Shown: positions 11,641-25,279 of the stretch, piece by piece
How the letters are laid out: every line of letters begins with the position of its first letter
How positions within the stretch are numbered: position 1 is the first letter of the stretch
Position numbers and translations under genes: made by a program
Origin: Sclerodactyla briareus
Lineage: Eukaryota; Echinodermata; Holothuroidea; Dendrochirotida; Sclerodactylidae
Direction of reading: 5' to 3'
Assembly: GCA_026419785.1 (NCBI GenBank)
Contig: JAODTK010005599.1
Span: forward strand, 62,001 to 126,000
DNA length: 64,000 bases
The notes under the pieces: generated by a model
What the model saw: the letters and a program-made list of their open reading frames with translations, nothing else
Told to the model about the DNA's origin: nothing
Database searches by the model: none

Positions 11641-12236
11641 TGACACGAGTCTAGTCATTCAAGCCCTACTAAAGCAATGCTACCCAACTTTCAAGAAGAG
11701 TGATCTATTTCTGCCAACTGTCAACAACAATGCAGTTTCGTTTCGATAACTCGTATGACTAGAGTAGTCTCATGTAGCGTTGTGTTCCCAATGAGATGTG
11801 TCATACACACAATATGACATGGACTTATTGGGAAGAAAAAGAAGAGCAGAGAAGGCTTCAGTAACGATTTGCAAAAAACATTTCGGGTCCGGAATCCAGC
11901 AGTCACCGGACCGATTCCACAGGTGACTGATTGCAGATGCGATTGACGAGGTCTTGACGAGGGTATTTGACGAGGTCTGTTTTCTTCATTCCACGGCCAC
12001 TGTGATTGCAGTGGACATCCTGGAGGACTGGGGTCTGTTTTACGTCGGTAGCTGTGAGCCGTCACGTTGAACTGGAGGAATCGTCCCCTCCTCGGGTCCG
12101 AGAAACAGCGGATCTATCCATCCTGGAGTTCACTGATCGTCCTTTCGGAGGGGACGTGGAATGACGGCCCGGGAGCAGGATGGGATTGGTTACAGCGCGT
12201 ACCCTGCTCGATATCATCGGAGGACTAGTCAGGTTT
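11641..12236. other. No recognised gene between the L2 LINE and block C
   Basis: Minus-strand frames here (12065-11721 and 12298-12062) are open for 114 and 78 codons and rich in serine and arginine, but I recognise no domain. They do not read as the missing 5' part of the adjacent L2 element. Confidence 0.35.
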
Positions 12237-14640
12237 ACATGACTTGGTGCGAGGAGACAAAAGTGGTTCCCGAAAATATGGCGGTAATTTAAGGTCACCA
12301 GAGGTCAAATTTGCGTTTTTAGATTTAGAGAACTTTTTTCGGATTTGAACGAAACTTGGACATAAACTCCAATGTGCTTTCTTCCAACGAGGTCAACAAA
12401 GGCCATTTTCTAGGGGGATATACACGTCGGCCAGTGGGAGGTTTTTAACCCGCCCTGCACCGGTCTAGGTGGAGTTGCCCTGTACGTATTAAATAATGGT
12501 TATTGCATTGCCTTACAAGAAGAGTCCTACAGGACGTTCGATCGACACAGGTATCGAGATGCATAACTCTATGAGTGTAGATCATTTGAAAAGCGAATAA
12601 TTGAGCTATATGAAGGGGCGCGGAGGAAAAGCGTCTCGGGAAAGACAAGGACAATAGGACTGTAGGGGGAATGGCATTTCAAAATAGTGAGATCCTCATC
12701 CCTCTCTCTTTTCCCGGACGGGAGGTTCTCGGATTATTTTTCTTTTGCATACGCCAGTTTATAATTTAGTGATGAACAGCGGGCGTTATAAGCCATGCAA
12801 CAAAAGGAGTGTTTTATATAGAAACTTGCAACAAACATATGAACATTTCAATCCCCCAGTGGGGGCCTCCTGACAATTTTGAGATCAAAGTGCTCCGGGT
12901 GGGTTTTCCTGCGATTTGAAAACGAAATAAACATTGAATCACCCAAACTTCATCACCTCAGGCATTTATCTGTTTATGTTCAAATCCTCATAGATAAACT
13001 CCATTTCAGTCTGGCAAAAGTAGTGGCACATGCAGGGTCTGCCAACCCCAACAGTCTCCCGAAGCCATTGTCAACGACCTCTTAGATTTTATTATTGACC
13101 GCACACCAATATGCATGTCCCGGGGACAAGCGTAATATAATGAAGAAAATTTCCTTAAGAAGAATACTGCAATGTCCTCAGTCACTGGTTCGTATGATTG
13201 TGGTTTAGATGGTGTTCTTCAACTCTGTATGTTAGGCTTTTGTAATCGGATTAGTGATTGTCGAATGTCATTCCACCATTTCCAGGAGGTCGAGAGATTG
13301 TTATTGTCATATGATGAGTAGAGCAAATCGTTAGGCACATAAATACGAAATGTTCTCATTAATGATTTTGATCGGTAATTCATCTATTGCTGCTCATTTG
13401 CATCCAATCACAATGTCGATCACAGAATTCACGCGTTAAGTAACTTTAAACAAAGCCAAAACAATTTTCGAATGTTGAGGTCGAGCGTACTTGTTAGACT
13501 TTTATCGCGGATAAACAGTCTCAACCCGAAATTCAGCTAAAAAACGGACGAGGCGTAGATGACTCCGTCGTTCTTTGCTTCGGAGATTTTGATTCGTAGA
13601 TTCCTCATGCAATAGAAATCGAAAAATTGCGCTTTATCTCTCTTCCGCAACGCTAAAATTTATAGAAACAAAAAATCTCTTTAGAGAAACCCATATCTCT
13701 AAATTTTTCTAACCACCCAATCAGCGGCAGGGTAACTTTTAATATTTTGAAAGTAATCATATTCAAATTCACACAACCAAACAAACAGCTATTGATTGTT
13801 GCGTTATTCTGACCAGCTGCCTGTTTATTGCGAAAATAACGGATAGCTAAAGCTAGACAGTCGGCCAATCAGAAGAGAGTATTTGCAATAATGGGACACA
13901 GGGGGTCTGTTGTAGAATTACATTTATAAGGCGTTCATGGATCAATATCTGAAGTAGAGTAAATAACCGATAATTGTGAACTTTAGTTGACCCCATACAG
14001 TCAGAGGCTTTTCACCTCCTGTAGGAGAATACACTAGCCTTCACACTTACATATTTAATCGAATGCAATTAATGTGATGATTTTCCCTGCCAAAATACGA
14101 ACGCCGACTTGATTGCGCCTCTAACATTCTTCCTCTCTCCCAATATTACGCAAATGATTCTGCCTATCAGAGAATCATTCCATAAATTTGATCTCCAGCT
14201 GTTTTATTAACATCGATGCTAATATCGATCCAAATGAAATAATTATTCTATTCAATTAAAAGACATACCAAAGCGAAGTTATCACACGAATGAACGAACT
14301 GCCCGTCCGCAATCATGTGTTACTCTATTGGCACGAACCATACTTAGATGGTATATACTGTAAAGATTTATTGCGACTCATCTAATGGTATTGACATTGT
14401 TAATATTTGCTCATGTGCCTCAATGGGGGGACAGTCGGTTGTTCGTTGCACTGTTGGCTAGTCCCTCGTTATCTAATCGGATCATGGATCACACGATTGG
14501 TGGAACTTCCAGTTTTGTTGTACTATAATGGCTAAATCTCCTTGGTGTGACGAAAGAAAGGTTATCTTCACTATATTCGCTGTCAATGACCGTGTAACTG
14601 ATGTCCGTTTCGTACATTCGAACTATAATGTCTTAAATGA
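12237..14640. repeat. Block C, copy 1 (segmental duplicate)
   Basis: Aligns with 17123-19630. Shared landmarks include GGGGGATATACACGTCGGCCAGT near the left, TCTAAATTTTTCTAACCACCC in the middle and CTCCTTGGTGTGACGAAAGAAAG at the right. By eye the copies differ every few bases, very often by single-base gaps. It contains one arm of the palindromic repeat found at 37626-37743 (ATAAACAGTCTC...AGCTA...GGACGAGGCG at 13516-13556) and two CCAATCAG motifs (13717-13724 and 13865-13872). No frame is conserved across both copies. Confidence 0.82.
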
Positions 14641-14827
14641 TGAAAGTGATTATCGGCATGGGAAAGGCTGGGAATTGCCGTTTCCTGCAATCTATGGATG
14701 TCTGTCCAACGAAAATGTTCTGTAGGCGACGCGCCAATCCTGGTGGCGCTCCGCGTGATAGTATTCATCCTCTCGCCCCCCTTCCGCCCCCCACCCCCCA
14801 ACCGCCACAACAAATCGCCGCCCCTTG
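14641..14827. other. Junction between block C copy 1 and block A copy 2
   Basis: About 190 bp with a C-rich stretch (14777-14803). It joins the right edge of C1 to the left edge of A2. The left flank of A1 near 5450-5500 shows no similar sequence, so the junction is specific to this place. Confidence 0.5.
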
Positions 14828-16590
14828 GCTGAAGTATTTACATGTCAATGCATATGAGCAACACTTGTTCGATGAGATGACCACCAGTTACAATGAGTGT
14901 TATATATTCATACCTCATAGATCAGTTTTATTTTATCGGCGATACGGAGAAATTTCTCAATTCAAAAACTGTAGATGGCGAATGTCTATTATAATCCTCA
15001 TATTTCACTGGTTCGCAACGCTATTCTGGCTGACCAAATTCAAAGATGTTTCCATTTGTCGCCAACACTTATGCGCTTCAAAACCGATTGATCTATAATT
15101 GCCATACGTGGAAATGGTTGCTTCGCCTCTTTGTCAATAATAATAATCATCCGAATTGGTGGACTAAGCATGTGATAATTCAACGCACTCAACCAACAAA
15201 CCAACCAACTGCCTTGGTGGCATGCACCGTGTAGCTCTCCCCAGTGGCTTCAGCTAATTGTTTGCCCTCGTGTGTGTAATCGAATTATCAAATGCAAAAC
15301 GGTAACCTTGGGCTTCAGGGAGGATAGTAATTATACTATTCAATGACCTTGACTGCCTCGAGTAAACAGGAATTGTAATCGTATCTCCCGCAGGGAACAT
15401 CAGTAACAGAAGCAGCTCACGAGGCCACCGGTACTGTGATCTATACAAATTAAGTTGCATTATTCGAATGCCATTATGTGTAAGGCCGACTGATTTTTGT
15501 ACAGATTCACTGATGTGTCAAATATATGGTGTTTAATAGTTCCTCCTCGTGTAATAACGAACGTATGAGTTGTTATCTACCATTGCTTATGATATATGTT
15601 TTTATTTTATTGTTTATCAGAATGTCGCATTACTTTCCGCACCAGTCACCTTCGAATTCGCCAATCCATCCGCTGTATGCCGGGATGGAATTATACCATG
15701 GAAGTTGTCTCAATAACGGAAGCTGGTAATGACGATCATTTTTTCATAATAACTTGGGGAGCACCTTTCTGTCCATTGATTTTCCGTTCTGCCGATTCCT
15801 TGTAACTGACTAGTCGGCAACCCCTCAACCTAATGACCAAGGTAAAAAACGCACAATATTTTCATTGCTGTCTCTTTTTCTTACAAACTTATACGTGCTC
15901 TTCGTCGACGCTCATTTCAATGCGCTGTCAACCTCCTCGTATAACAAATACCATTGTGCACAAAAGTCAAAGTCCACCCCCAAACCTGCCTTTTCCGGGG
16001 AACACTTAACCGCTTCTTTCCATGGGTTTCTTATATTCACATTGGTTTTGGGTTGGTATTTCAGAGGTGCAAAGCCTGAAAACCTTGCGTCCACGCTTAG
16101 TCAAGAATGCCTTGTCTGATCGAGTTCGACTTCGGTGTCCTAGCTCTTCCTGTTAGGAGGAAGTACAGGAACCGTATTGGTCAGGTCGGTCTCGAACCGA
16201 GTAAATCAAGCTTTTAACAAGAGGGAAGTTTTGGGGATACGATATTTTTGGTCATTCTGGCTACTGAACCAGATTACCTCGACCCCATCTAGATGGATGA
16301 CCCAAGATCATACGTGGTATGTGAGTTCCCCCATAATAATGGCATGAACCCTGTTTTCTGGGCTTGGGTAAAGATCACCTGATGGCAACCTCTGACAACC
16401 GTGTTGACACGATGTGCCGGAATTCTTGGTCCGATCCAGCTGAATTTGGTAATGCAGGTCATTTTCGGTGGAAAATGGGAATTGTCAATTGGGGGTGTGA
16501 GCACCCCTCGATTATTCAATCAGGAAAGTCAGTCATTCCACAAATCAATCAGATGCGATGCGACCAATACCTGACCAGGACAAGCACTGA
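14828..16590. repeat. Block A, copy 2 (segmental duplicate)
   Basis: Second copy of 5503-7250. It ends inside the higher-order repeat, stopping after the GGACAAGCACTGAAG equivalent, so the two full 0.95-kb units present downstream of copy 1 are not present here. Confidence 0.8.
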
Positions 16591-17122
16591 AGAAGTCTCT
16601 TCTATCTTCGTGTATGCCAGGGGGTGACTCCTCAGCGATAACGTCTTTTCATACTGTTCAGAGGCCAATTGATATCTTCACAATGACGATCCATTCCGTC
16701 ATGTGCATGTTAGAGCTCTGCGTATCATCCTGGATTATGTCGATTGAATCTCGCCCCGTGTTCAATGTGTTATGGTTTCGCGCTGCGCCATGCATCCTAA
16801 CACTGGCGCAGTGTGCGAAATACCGTCGGTCACTCAATACTCACACGGAATGTCCACTGCGCACGGTCATTATATCCCCGCAACAACTTTGATGCTCGTA
16901 GTGATATTAATGGTTGGGGTGTAGTCCGCCGTCTCTGCCGCCGCCGCCGGAAACTTTAAAGCGATCGCGCAATAACTCTTTAAAACCTTTATCCGATCGA
17001 TCTAAAAATTGGCACACATTCCGGCCTAGCAAAATCTAGGAGGTTCGAAAGTGGGATCACTGCATGTTTGCTTGCCCTCTATTTTGCAGGTTTTGGACGA
17101 AAACAACAGAGTTAGTCTGGTT
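16591..17122. other. Spacer between A2 and C2 with a hairpin and a GCC tract
   Basis: An 8-bp inverted repeat CTGCGCCA/TGGCGCAG lies at 16783-16811. A (GCC)n run at 16936-16950 precedes an AAAATTGGCACACATTCC motif that resembles the one near 2815. No gene recognised. Confidence 0.45.
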
Positions 17123-19630
17123 CACATGAAACTTGGGTGGGAATGGGGACAGCACAGGTGGTCCCGAAACAAACACATGACGGTAATTTTAAGGTCAAAC
17201 AGGGCTCAAAAATGCGTTTTATTAGAAATTTTTCTAACCTTTTTTTTCGGATTTGAACCGAAATTGGAGGAATGTGAAATACAGTGGTCTTGACAACAGT
17301 AGGGCATTTTCAAAGTCCACGGAGGTCAAAGGACATAAACTCCAATGGCTTCTTCAAACGATGGTCCAGAAAGGCCATTTCTAGGGGGGATATTACACGT
17401 CGGCCAGTCGGGTTTTGTACCCGCCTGCACATGTCTAGTGTATTTGCCCTAGTACCGTATACATAATGGTTATATGCATTGCCTTACAAGAAGAGAGTCC
17501 TACAGGGACGTCGTTTCGATCGGAGCAGGTCTTCGAGATGCATAAATTCTAGAGTGTAGATCATTGAAAAGCGAGCAATTGAGCTATATGAAGGGGCGCG
17601 AAAAAAAGCGTCTCGAAAAAGAAAGACAAGGACATGAGGCCTGTAGGAGGGATGGCATTTCAAAATAGTGAGGATCCTCAATTTCCCCTTCCTTCTTTCT
17701 TTTACCAGACGGGAAGTTCTCGGATTAGTTTTCTTTTTACTTATGCCAATGTATAATTTCAAGTGTGAACGACGGGAGTTACATGCCATTGCAACGCACA
17801 GGAGGGTCTTATTAGGAACTTGCAACAAAACAGATGACCATTTGTGGGGCTCCTCCGTGACCAATTTTGAAAATCTCAAAGTTGCTCCGGGTGGGGTTCC
17901 TGCGATTGGACACGAAATAACCATTGATCAGCAACAAAACTTCATCTCACCTCCGGCATTTTATTGTTCAAATCCTTATGGATTAAACTCTATTCAGTCT
18001 GGCAAAAAGTAGTGGCACATGCGGCGTCTGCCACCCAAGCAGTTTTCCCGAAGCCACTGGCAACGACCTCTTAGATTGATTATTGACCGGCAAGCCATAT
18101 GCATTAGCTCCCGAGAAGACGAGGGCGTAATATATATATGAAGAAAATGCTCTCTTAAGATGGAATATGAATGTCCTCAGTCATGGTTCGTGTGCTCCGT
18201 GGTTCGAATGGGTTTTTCAACTCTGTATGTTGGGCTTGTGTTACAGCCGGGCATATAATCGGATTAGTGATGACGAATGTAATTCCACCCATTTCCGGAG
18301 GTCGAGAGATTGGTAATTGTTATATGCGGATGAGTGGAGCAAATAGTTAGGCATATAAATACAAATGGTTCCCATATAAATGATTGTTGATCGTTAATTC
18401 ATCTATTGCTTGCTCATTTGCATCTCAATTCACACATGTCGATGCACATAATCACGCGTGCCTTAAGGTTAAGGAACTTTAAAAAACAAAGCCAAAACAA
18501 ATTTCGCAATTGCATGGTTGAGTCGAGCGTTTTGTTAGACTGTCTCGCGGAATAACAGTCTCAATCCCGAAATTCCGCTAAACACCGCCGAGGCTAGATG
18601 ACTCCGTCGTTTTTCTTCTGGATTTTGGTTCGTAATCCTTATAGAATCGAACAATTGCGCTTTTAATTTTCTTTTCCGCAACGTTAAAATGTGAAGAAAC
18701 AATAAATCCTCGTAGAGAACCATATCTCTAAATTTTTCTAACCACCCAATCAGCGGCAGGGCAACTTTTATGTTTGAAAAGTAGATCATATTCAATTCAC
18801 ACTACACAACAGCTATTGATTGTTGCGTTATTCTGACCAGCTGTCTGTTATTGCGAAATTACAACGGATGGCTAAAGCTAGACAGTCGGCTAATCAGAAG
18901 AGAGTATCTTGCAATAATGGAAAACAGGGGGTTGTAGAATTTACATTCTAAGGCTTGTCCTTGATCATAATTGAAGTAGAGTAATACCGATAATGTGAAA
19001 TTTAGTTGACACCATACAGTGCAGCGGCTTTTCACCTTCCTGTCGGAGAATACAACTACCTCGACACTTCCTCATTTAATCGACTGCAATTAAGTAATAT
19101 TTCCTTTCCCTGCGCAAATACGAACGACGAACGTCGACGTTGATTGCACAATCGAACTGTCCTTCCTCTTCCAAATTAACCGCAAATGATTAATGCCTAG
19201 CAGAGCATCATTCTGCCTATTTCAATTAAAAGACTACCAAAGCGCAGTTATCACACTGAATAACAACTGCCCGTACGCAAGGGCATGTGTTTACTCTAAT
19301 TGAACAACATACTTACTTCGGATGGATACTCTAAATATTTATTGCGACTTCACTTCTACTGGTAATTGACATGTTAATGATTTCCTCCTCAATGTCCCTC
19401 ATGGGGTTACATTCGGTTGTTCAGTTGCACTGTACCTAGTCCTCGTTATCTACATCGATCATCGATTACACCTTTGTGAACCTTCAGTTTCGTTGTGTAA
19501 TATAATTGGCATAATCTCCTTGGTTGTGACGAAGAAAGGTTATACTTCACTATAATTTGCTGTCAATTAACCAGTTTAGACTGTTGTTCGTGTGACGTCA
19601 TTCACGATAATGTCAATAAGTTAATGAATG
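17123..19630. repeat. Block C, copy 2 (segmental duplicate)
   Basis: Second copy of 12237-14640. It retains the first CCAATCAG (about 18746) but the second site reads CTAATCAG, and the TTTATAAG of copy 1 (13923) is disrupted here. It also retains the solo arm of the palindromic repeat at about 18548-18590. Confidence 0.82.
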
Positions 19631-22600
19631 AGATTTAACAATTACATAGCACGTGCCTTGTGAATTGACGCTTCGAGCATGTCCTCGTGTTGAAAAACAA
19701 ATCGTTATATAAGTCTCCGTGTTCGATCGCTCGATGGTGGTGGTGGTAATGTTGAGGGCAACTTAGAGGACAAAACTCGCCTCTTGAATTAGATTTATAA
19801 TTATCATATTCTCATACATCTCCCACCATGGGGTATCTCTCAATATAGATAGGCTACTTCTACTTTTCATTCACCCTCAGAACGGGTCACTGCTAGATAG
19901 TTGCATATCAACAGTAGAATTGAATTGTTTTCTTCCACATTGAAGACAAGTAGGTCATTGATTGATTACCCTTCAACGACACGTCCGCCCAACAAGTTTA
20001 AGTGAATGAATCCACATGGGCGTTATGACTCTATGTTTGTTAATGTCAACGACTCCCATTATTGTGCTGAGTTCGAGTCGTTCCTGTTCTGACTTCGGAA
20101 TGACGAGTATATACTTGACCAGAGGTGAGATGTCATGACCGGTTAATGCGGTATGCGGAATTACATCGTAATTCTCCTTAACCCCAGAAGCAATACTTCA
20201 TCTGTGTTGTGGAGGTCGCCCGTATGAATGCGAAGTGGGCATCTGTTGTGATGAGATAGATCGCGGTATCCTAGACAGACTCGACCACGAAATCTGATAT
20301 TTATTTTTTTCGTATGGATCTGACACGCGTCATAATCTGCATGTTACACAAACCTAATGGCAGAAAATTAGACAGCCCAACCCAATTGGATGATTTACTG
20401 TATATACATCTACCGAACGTCAGCACACAACGGAAATTAAATTTAAACAACCACATCGCCTTAACCAAAGCCCCCAAGCCGGCTCATGCCGGCCCGCTAC
20501 TGTCAATGACTCTGTATTTTTGTTGTCATTGTAGCCTAACTCTGTGATTTCTCCTAGAATACCATTTTTATCTTTTTCCTCGGGGCAGCTTGTTGAGATG
20601 TGATATCGCCAAGGCTCGTATAGTATCAACGTCTGTCAGTTTATACATCCTAATCTCCGTAATCGATGTGTTTTATATATCATCTGCCAGCCTGTTCCTA
20701 TTCTAGATTTGCAAAGGCACGCACACCTGTTTACTGATTCAGAATTTGGTAAACATACTTGCCGGGCATCGTTCAAGACATTCCCTCTCGTCAAAGCGGG
20801 CCAGTTGCCTATGAAAATGAAAACTGCGGGCCTGGTATGGTGTACCAGTATTTAATTCCCCGGTTGACACGCACCTCTAACAAGGTTTTCCTGATTGGCT
20901 GCTCGTATTTTTTATGCAGATGCTATTGACATCGGAAGTATTTTCTTCTTTCCGCATCAAAGTGAATTAGTGAGTTGGATAAAGAAAAAAGCCTCCTACA
21001 GATGTCAGCCGGGGAGATTATCCTATTCGGGAGAATAAATCGTCTCAAATTTGAATTAATTCATGGACTTGCCATATTGTAATTTTTAAACAATGCACGT
21101 TCACGCCCGTCTGAAAATATGTAGGAGACATTCATTTTCATCCCTCTTGAAAATTCGTGTGCGTCCAGTCCGAGTCTTCATTTTTATTTATTGCATATTT
21201 CAGATCCTTGTTGTCCCAACTTTCGAAAAAGCTCGGTTTTCCGGTTGGTATTGCCAATGTAGATTTCGAATATTTGAAATAAGAATTGACATTTCCGGTG
21301 ATAGGCTTCTGTGAATCTGATTTGTCACAGTCGTTCCGAATAGCAGCTCATTGTGTGTTGATAGTTAAGGTAACTACCTGACCTTGCAATAATGTCAATA
21401 ACATGTAACAATGATGGCTATGAACCACACGTAACATAATAATCGACCTAATGTTGGATTATCGCGACAGCGCAGGATGGTCTTCACTGGGAACGACTGT
21501 TTTGTATTAATGGTCCTTTGGCAGTAATATTTATTCATACCTGTATTAACATAACGATTCTCTCGAATCGGAAATCTCATCACTTCCGCCCAAAACAGGA
21601 GAAGCTCCCATACTGGATCGTCTCTTGTTTAACAGTGTGATGCCTACAATAGACATTCTTGACCTGTTTTTTTCAGGAATTGTGGGAGAATTCTTGAGTT
21701 CTGTTGTTTTTTTTTCTTTTTTGGGTTGCTGTGCATGGTTCCAGGGTCATTTCATGAGGACTCCGTTTTCTTCCTGACCGCAGGGAGCTATTCCTACGTC
21801 TTTAATCAATCCTTGCGAGAAGAAATATTTTCCGAATGGCTAATCTGCAACGTTTTAACCCACGGAATTGAGACATGGCCCCTATCATTGCATGGTACTA
21901 ACATTGTCAAAATTTCGAAAAATAGTCGAAAGGAAAGGTCATCGAAGCCATGTACACTTTTGAAAACCTTCATCAAAACACCAAATTCGCCATTACTGTC
22001 CGTCGAAAGTGCATACAAGACCAATACCTTCCTCAAAAGGTCAATCATCGCAGACAGTCTAACTAATCTTTGTAGCCCTATTCAGCATATTCTCAATTAA
22101 GCAACTTATCGTTCTCGAATAAGGAGTCCAATTGCACGGATACTCCATGTAAGGGTCCTACTAACTACTTCCAGCTTAATTGACAGTCGCTGTCAAGAAG
22201 CGATGTTACCTGTAACCCACCGAAGGGGCCAATCTGTACATACCCTTAACACAAACTGCACTTACAACAAATAATATGACGCTATCTTGAAACACAGCAG
22301 AAAGTGGAACCATGGAATCCGCACATTTTCCTAAATTACTCTCTTCCTCGTAAACTCGTCATTTTGAGGAGAGAACCGTTGAAGCTCTTCAAAGCTTGCA
22401 TTGTATGTTCATTTTGAACGTTTCAAAGGACACCTATTCTACATGTTTTGAATAAGTAGTGACTGTCAGATAGCATCACTATACCTGACCTAACATCGTA
22501 CATAGTACGGCAGTAGCAAATGAAATCACATTTCTGAATGAATTAATGAACTGAGCAGACAGTTAAATTTACAGTAGAGTTCACATAAATACCAACTCTA

Positions 22601-22837
22601 ATTTCGCATAACTGAATGTAACATTTAAAGGGGAACCTTTTACTGTATAAATGTATCGTCGTTCACCGTTGCAATTGACAGTAAATACTGGCAACTCAAT
22701 TGCGGTGGATTCTGGCACTCCTGTTGCGATTCCACAGTAAAAACTGTTCACAGTACATTTATCAGTAAATCGCCAATAGGAATAATCCAGTCACGCAACA
22801 AAGAGACAACGACTCTAACGCCCATTTGGCATAACAG
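19631..22837. other. No recognised gene or mobile element
   Basis: About 3.2 kb of ordinary sequence. The longest open frame (21726-22100, plus strand, 124 codons) has no family resemblance that I can see. A short GGT run lies at 19737-19748. Confidence 0.4.
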
Positions 22838-23094
22838 CCATGACTCGCATGTCGCAGTACCGCCAGTGCATGCACATGTCGCAGTACAGCGTGATGCCCA
22901 TCGCAGTGCAGGCCCAGGATGCACATGTCGCAGGTACAGCGTTACGCCATGTCGCATTGAAACCAGCGACGCACATGTGCAGTACAGCCATTGACGCAAC
23001 ATGTCGCAGTCACCAGTGATGCCCAATAGTCGCAGTACAAGCCAGTTACGCACTGTCGCATTACAACCAGCGACGCACATGTCGCATACAGCCA
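22838..23094. repeat. Minisatellite, about ten units of roughly 27 bp
   Basis: Degenerate tandem copies of a unit close to CGCACATGTCGCAGTACAGC followed by CAGTGA. The units vary in length, so the phase drifts. A 157-codon minus-strand frame passes through the array; its Cys- and Arg-rich middle is only the translation of the repeat. Confidence 0.85.
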
Positions 23095-23304
23095 GAACCA
23101 ACGATTGATTTTGTCCGAGTGGTCTAACGACTTCTATCAAATGAATGACACTCTCGATGCTGTTTTCATTCGAGAGATATTGCTTGCGAATAAATCTCAC
23201 ACTTGACATTTGTACGTCCACACCCTACGGGTAGCGCATGGGAGGATGAGCAATAATCCGTGTTTATCAGAATATGAATGGATTGATGGGAGCACGTGTT
23301 ATAG

Positions 23305-24205
23305 GTCTTTTTAGCTTGTCGGGAGCGTCAGCTCTACAAGTCATCATGTCCTCTCTCTCCGTCCGTCCGTCCGTCGTTTCGTTCGTCGTTTCGTGTCGGT
23401 CGTTCGGTTTTCTGTTTCGTTCGTCTCGTCCGTTCGGTCTTCCCTTCTGTTCGTCACGTTTCTTCATAACCTCTAAACCGTACCTGCTATCAGTGGAAAC
23501 TTGGTGGTGGGTGGATGACGCTTGCTACTAGCTACCTTAGCTCTTTATGTTCGCAATAAGTGTTTTTATATTTTAATTAAATCCAATTTAATTACCCCAA
23601 TTTTTTCCACTTTATTGTGAGCTCGTCCTACTGGCAGACAAGTTTGTTTACATTACTACTCCAATCCCTGCTGAGGCAGTGGTTTACCTTATCTGTCATG
23701 AAGGTCATGTTTCTGTTCACATAGTTTGAAACCTATTGTCCGGGGGAAGATGATTTGTCTTTCATCACATTTGCCCTAGTTTAGCATTAGCCCCTGGCCT
23801 CACAGGATTTGTTTATATTACATCTCGGTCCAAATTTCTAAGTGTATGACCTAGAAAGTGGGCTTTCGCCTCCCCCCTTCCTAAATGCTTTTAAGGTACT
23901 TGTGTGGTGGTTCAACTATAAACTACTATGAGTGTCACAAATTCCAGCTATTCATTTTCTGTGGGAATTGTGTTTTCCACTGTTCCTGCCCAGGCTTAGG
24001 ATGGGCACTGAGAGCAAATATTAGGCCAATGTGGTAGACATGTTCCAATCCTTCCATGGTTTATGACAGATGTCATTATAGGTCAGTTAATTGTGAACAA
24101 CAAAAAATATGAAATGGCGCACAACATGCAAAGTGCATTCGCCATGGGAATTTTCCTGTCCGCAGCTACCAAGACGTTCCGACTTACACTTGTTTTTCTC
24201 TTCTT
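23305..24205 (-). repeat. Family E dispersed repeat, copy 1 (long form)
   Basis: Reverse-complement partner of 28458-29345. On the minus strand it starts near GTGTAAGTCGGAACGTCTTGG, passes through TAATATTTGCTCTCAGTGCCC..TCCTAAGCCTG, and ends in a long (CGAACGGA)-like microsatellite followed by CGGAGAG...GACATGATGACTTGTAGAGCT. No protein signature. The long C/G/T-rich frame on the plus strand is a by-product of the microsatellite. Confidence 0.75.
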
Positions 24206-24524
24206 CCACAAGATCGGACGATACTGTGCGATGCATGCACATGGAAGGCAGATAATATAATTTGTGTCGACGTGGACTCCGGACTGCGAAATTACCCCAG
24301 AAGTCGAAACAAAATTACAATAGAGTGGCAAAACGAAGGACGGTCGGATCTTCGCCATTAATATGTATGCAGTTCTTTGTACAGTGCAGTCAGTAAACTA
24401 TCTCGATCAGACGTTAGGACGATTCATCCGGGTCATGTTCAATTTGTGATGCATAAGATCATTGAAATTCTAATATGAACAAATGCTTTACTATGGGTAT
24501 CATGATGCCAATGAACATTGTCAA

Positions 24525-25275
24525 ACAAGCGCAATCTAAACGAACTGGAGCGGCGGGCAAATATGCCGTAGGTATAGGATCAGTCAAACTGATAAGAAAC
24601 GAATTTTGGTTATCACTAATGCAATCCCATACCTCCCCACTATACCTCTCTCCTTTTTCGGCTGGCTGGAAATCTCAACTATGGATAAACAAGATGGTAA
24701 CGAGTTGATAATCGGAAACAACCAACCATTCTAGACTAAAATCCAAAATGTGGGGGAAACACTTTCTTTCAGCGTTAGCCGTTTTCATAACAACGAAACT
24801 GGGGGCGTGATGTGTTGAGAGACAACTCACCTTCACACTCAGCTCAGGAAGGTAGACACTGCATGTCAATTCGGGCAAAAAACCCAACATATAGAACATT
24901 CTAGGTCACCAATGGCTTAGAAACTGAAATGAGATGTAAATTGACAGATATGAACGGCCCTCTGAATGGTCTAATCTCTCAAGACAGAGCTCATTGGGAG
25001 TGGCTTTGGGGAAGATATTTGGGTATTGATTCGGATTCAAATATAAAATTGATCCACCATGCAAACAAAAATTGTAACGCAGCCTAGCCAATGGAATGCT
25101 TCATCAACCCACCAAGTTCCAACCTGATCGCACGTACGGTGTAGAAGTTATGAATAGAAGTTTCGAATGTGAATGTGACGAAAGATCGGACGAACGCAAC
25201 GAACGAACTGAACAAATGAACTAACGAACGGACGCAGAGACATGATGAACTTGTAGAGCCTGCCTTCCCGCGCTC
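24525..25275 (+). repeat. Family E dispersed repeat, copy 2 (short form)
   Basis: Starts GCGCAATCTAAACGAACTGG, then GGCGGGCAAATATGCCGTAGG, matching the copies at 43953 and 62052. It ends in the ACGAACG-type microsatellite and a decayed version of the terminal hairpin (GACGCAGAGACATGATGAAC near 25231). Confidence 0.7.
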
Positions 25276-25279
25276 TAAA

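Noticed and set aside
16783-16811. Rho-independent terminator
   Set aside because: The hairpin lacks a following T run, and the DNA is eukaryotic.
22748-23221. 157-codon minus-strand open frame
   Set aside because: Most of it is the translation of the 27-bp minisatellite; no domain.
23274-23531. 85-codon plus-strand frame rich in Ser/Val/Arg
   Set aside because: It covers the CGTTCGTC microsatellite of family E.
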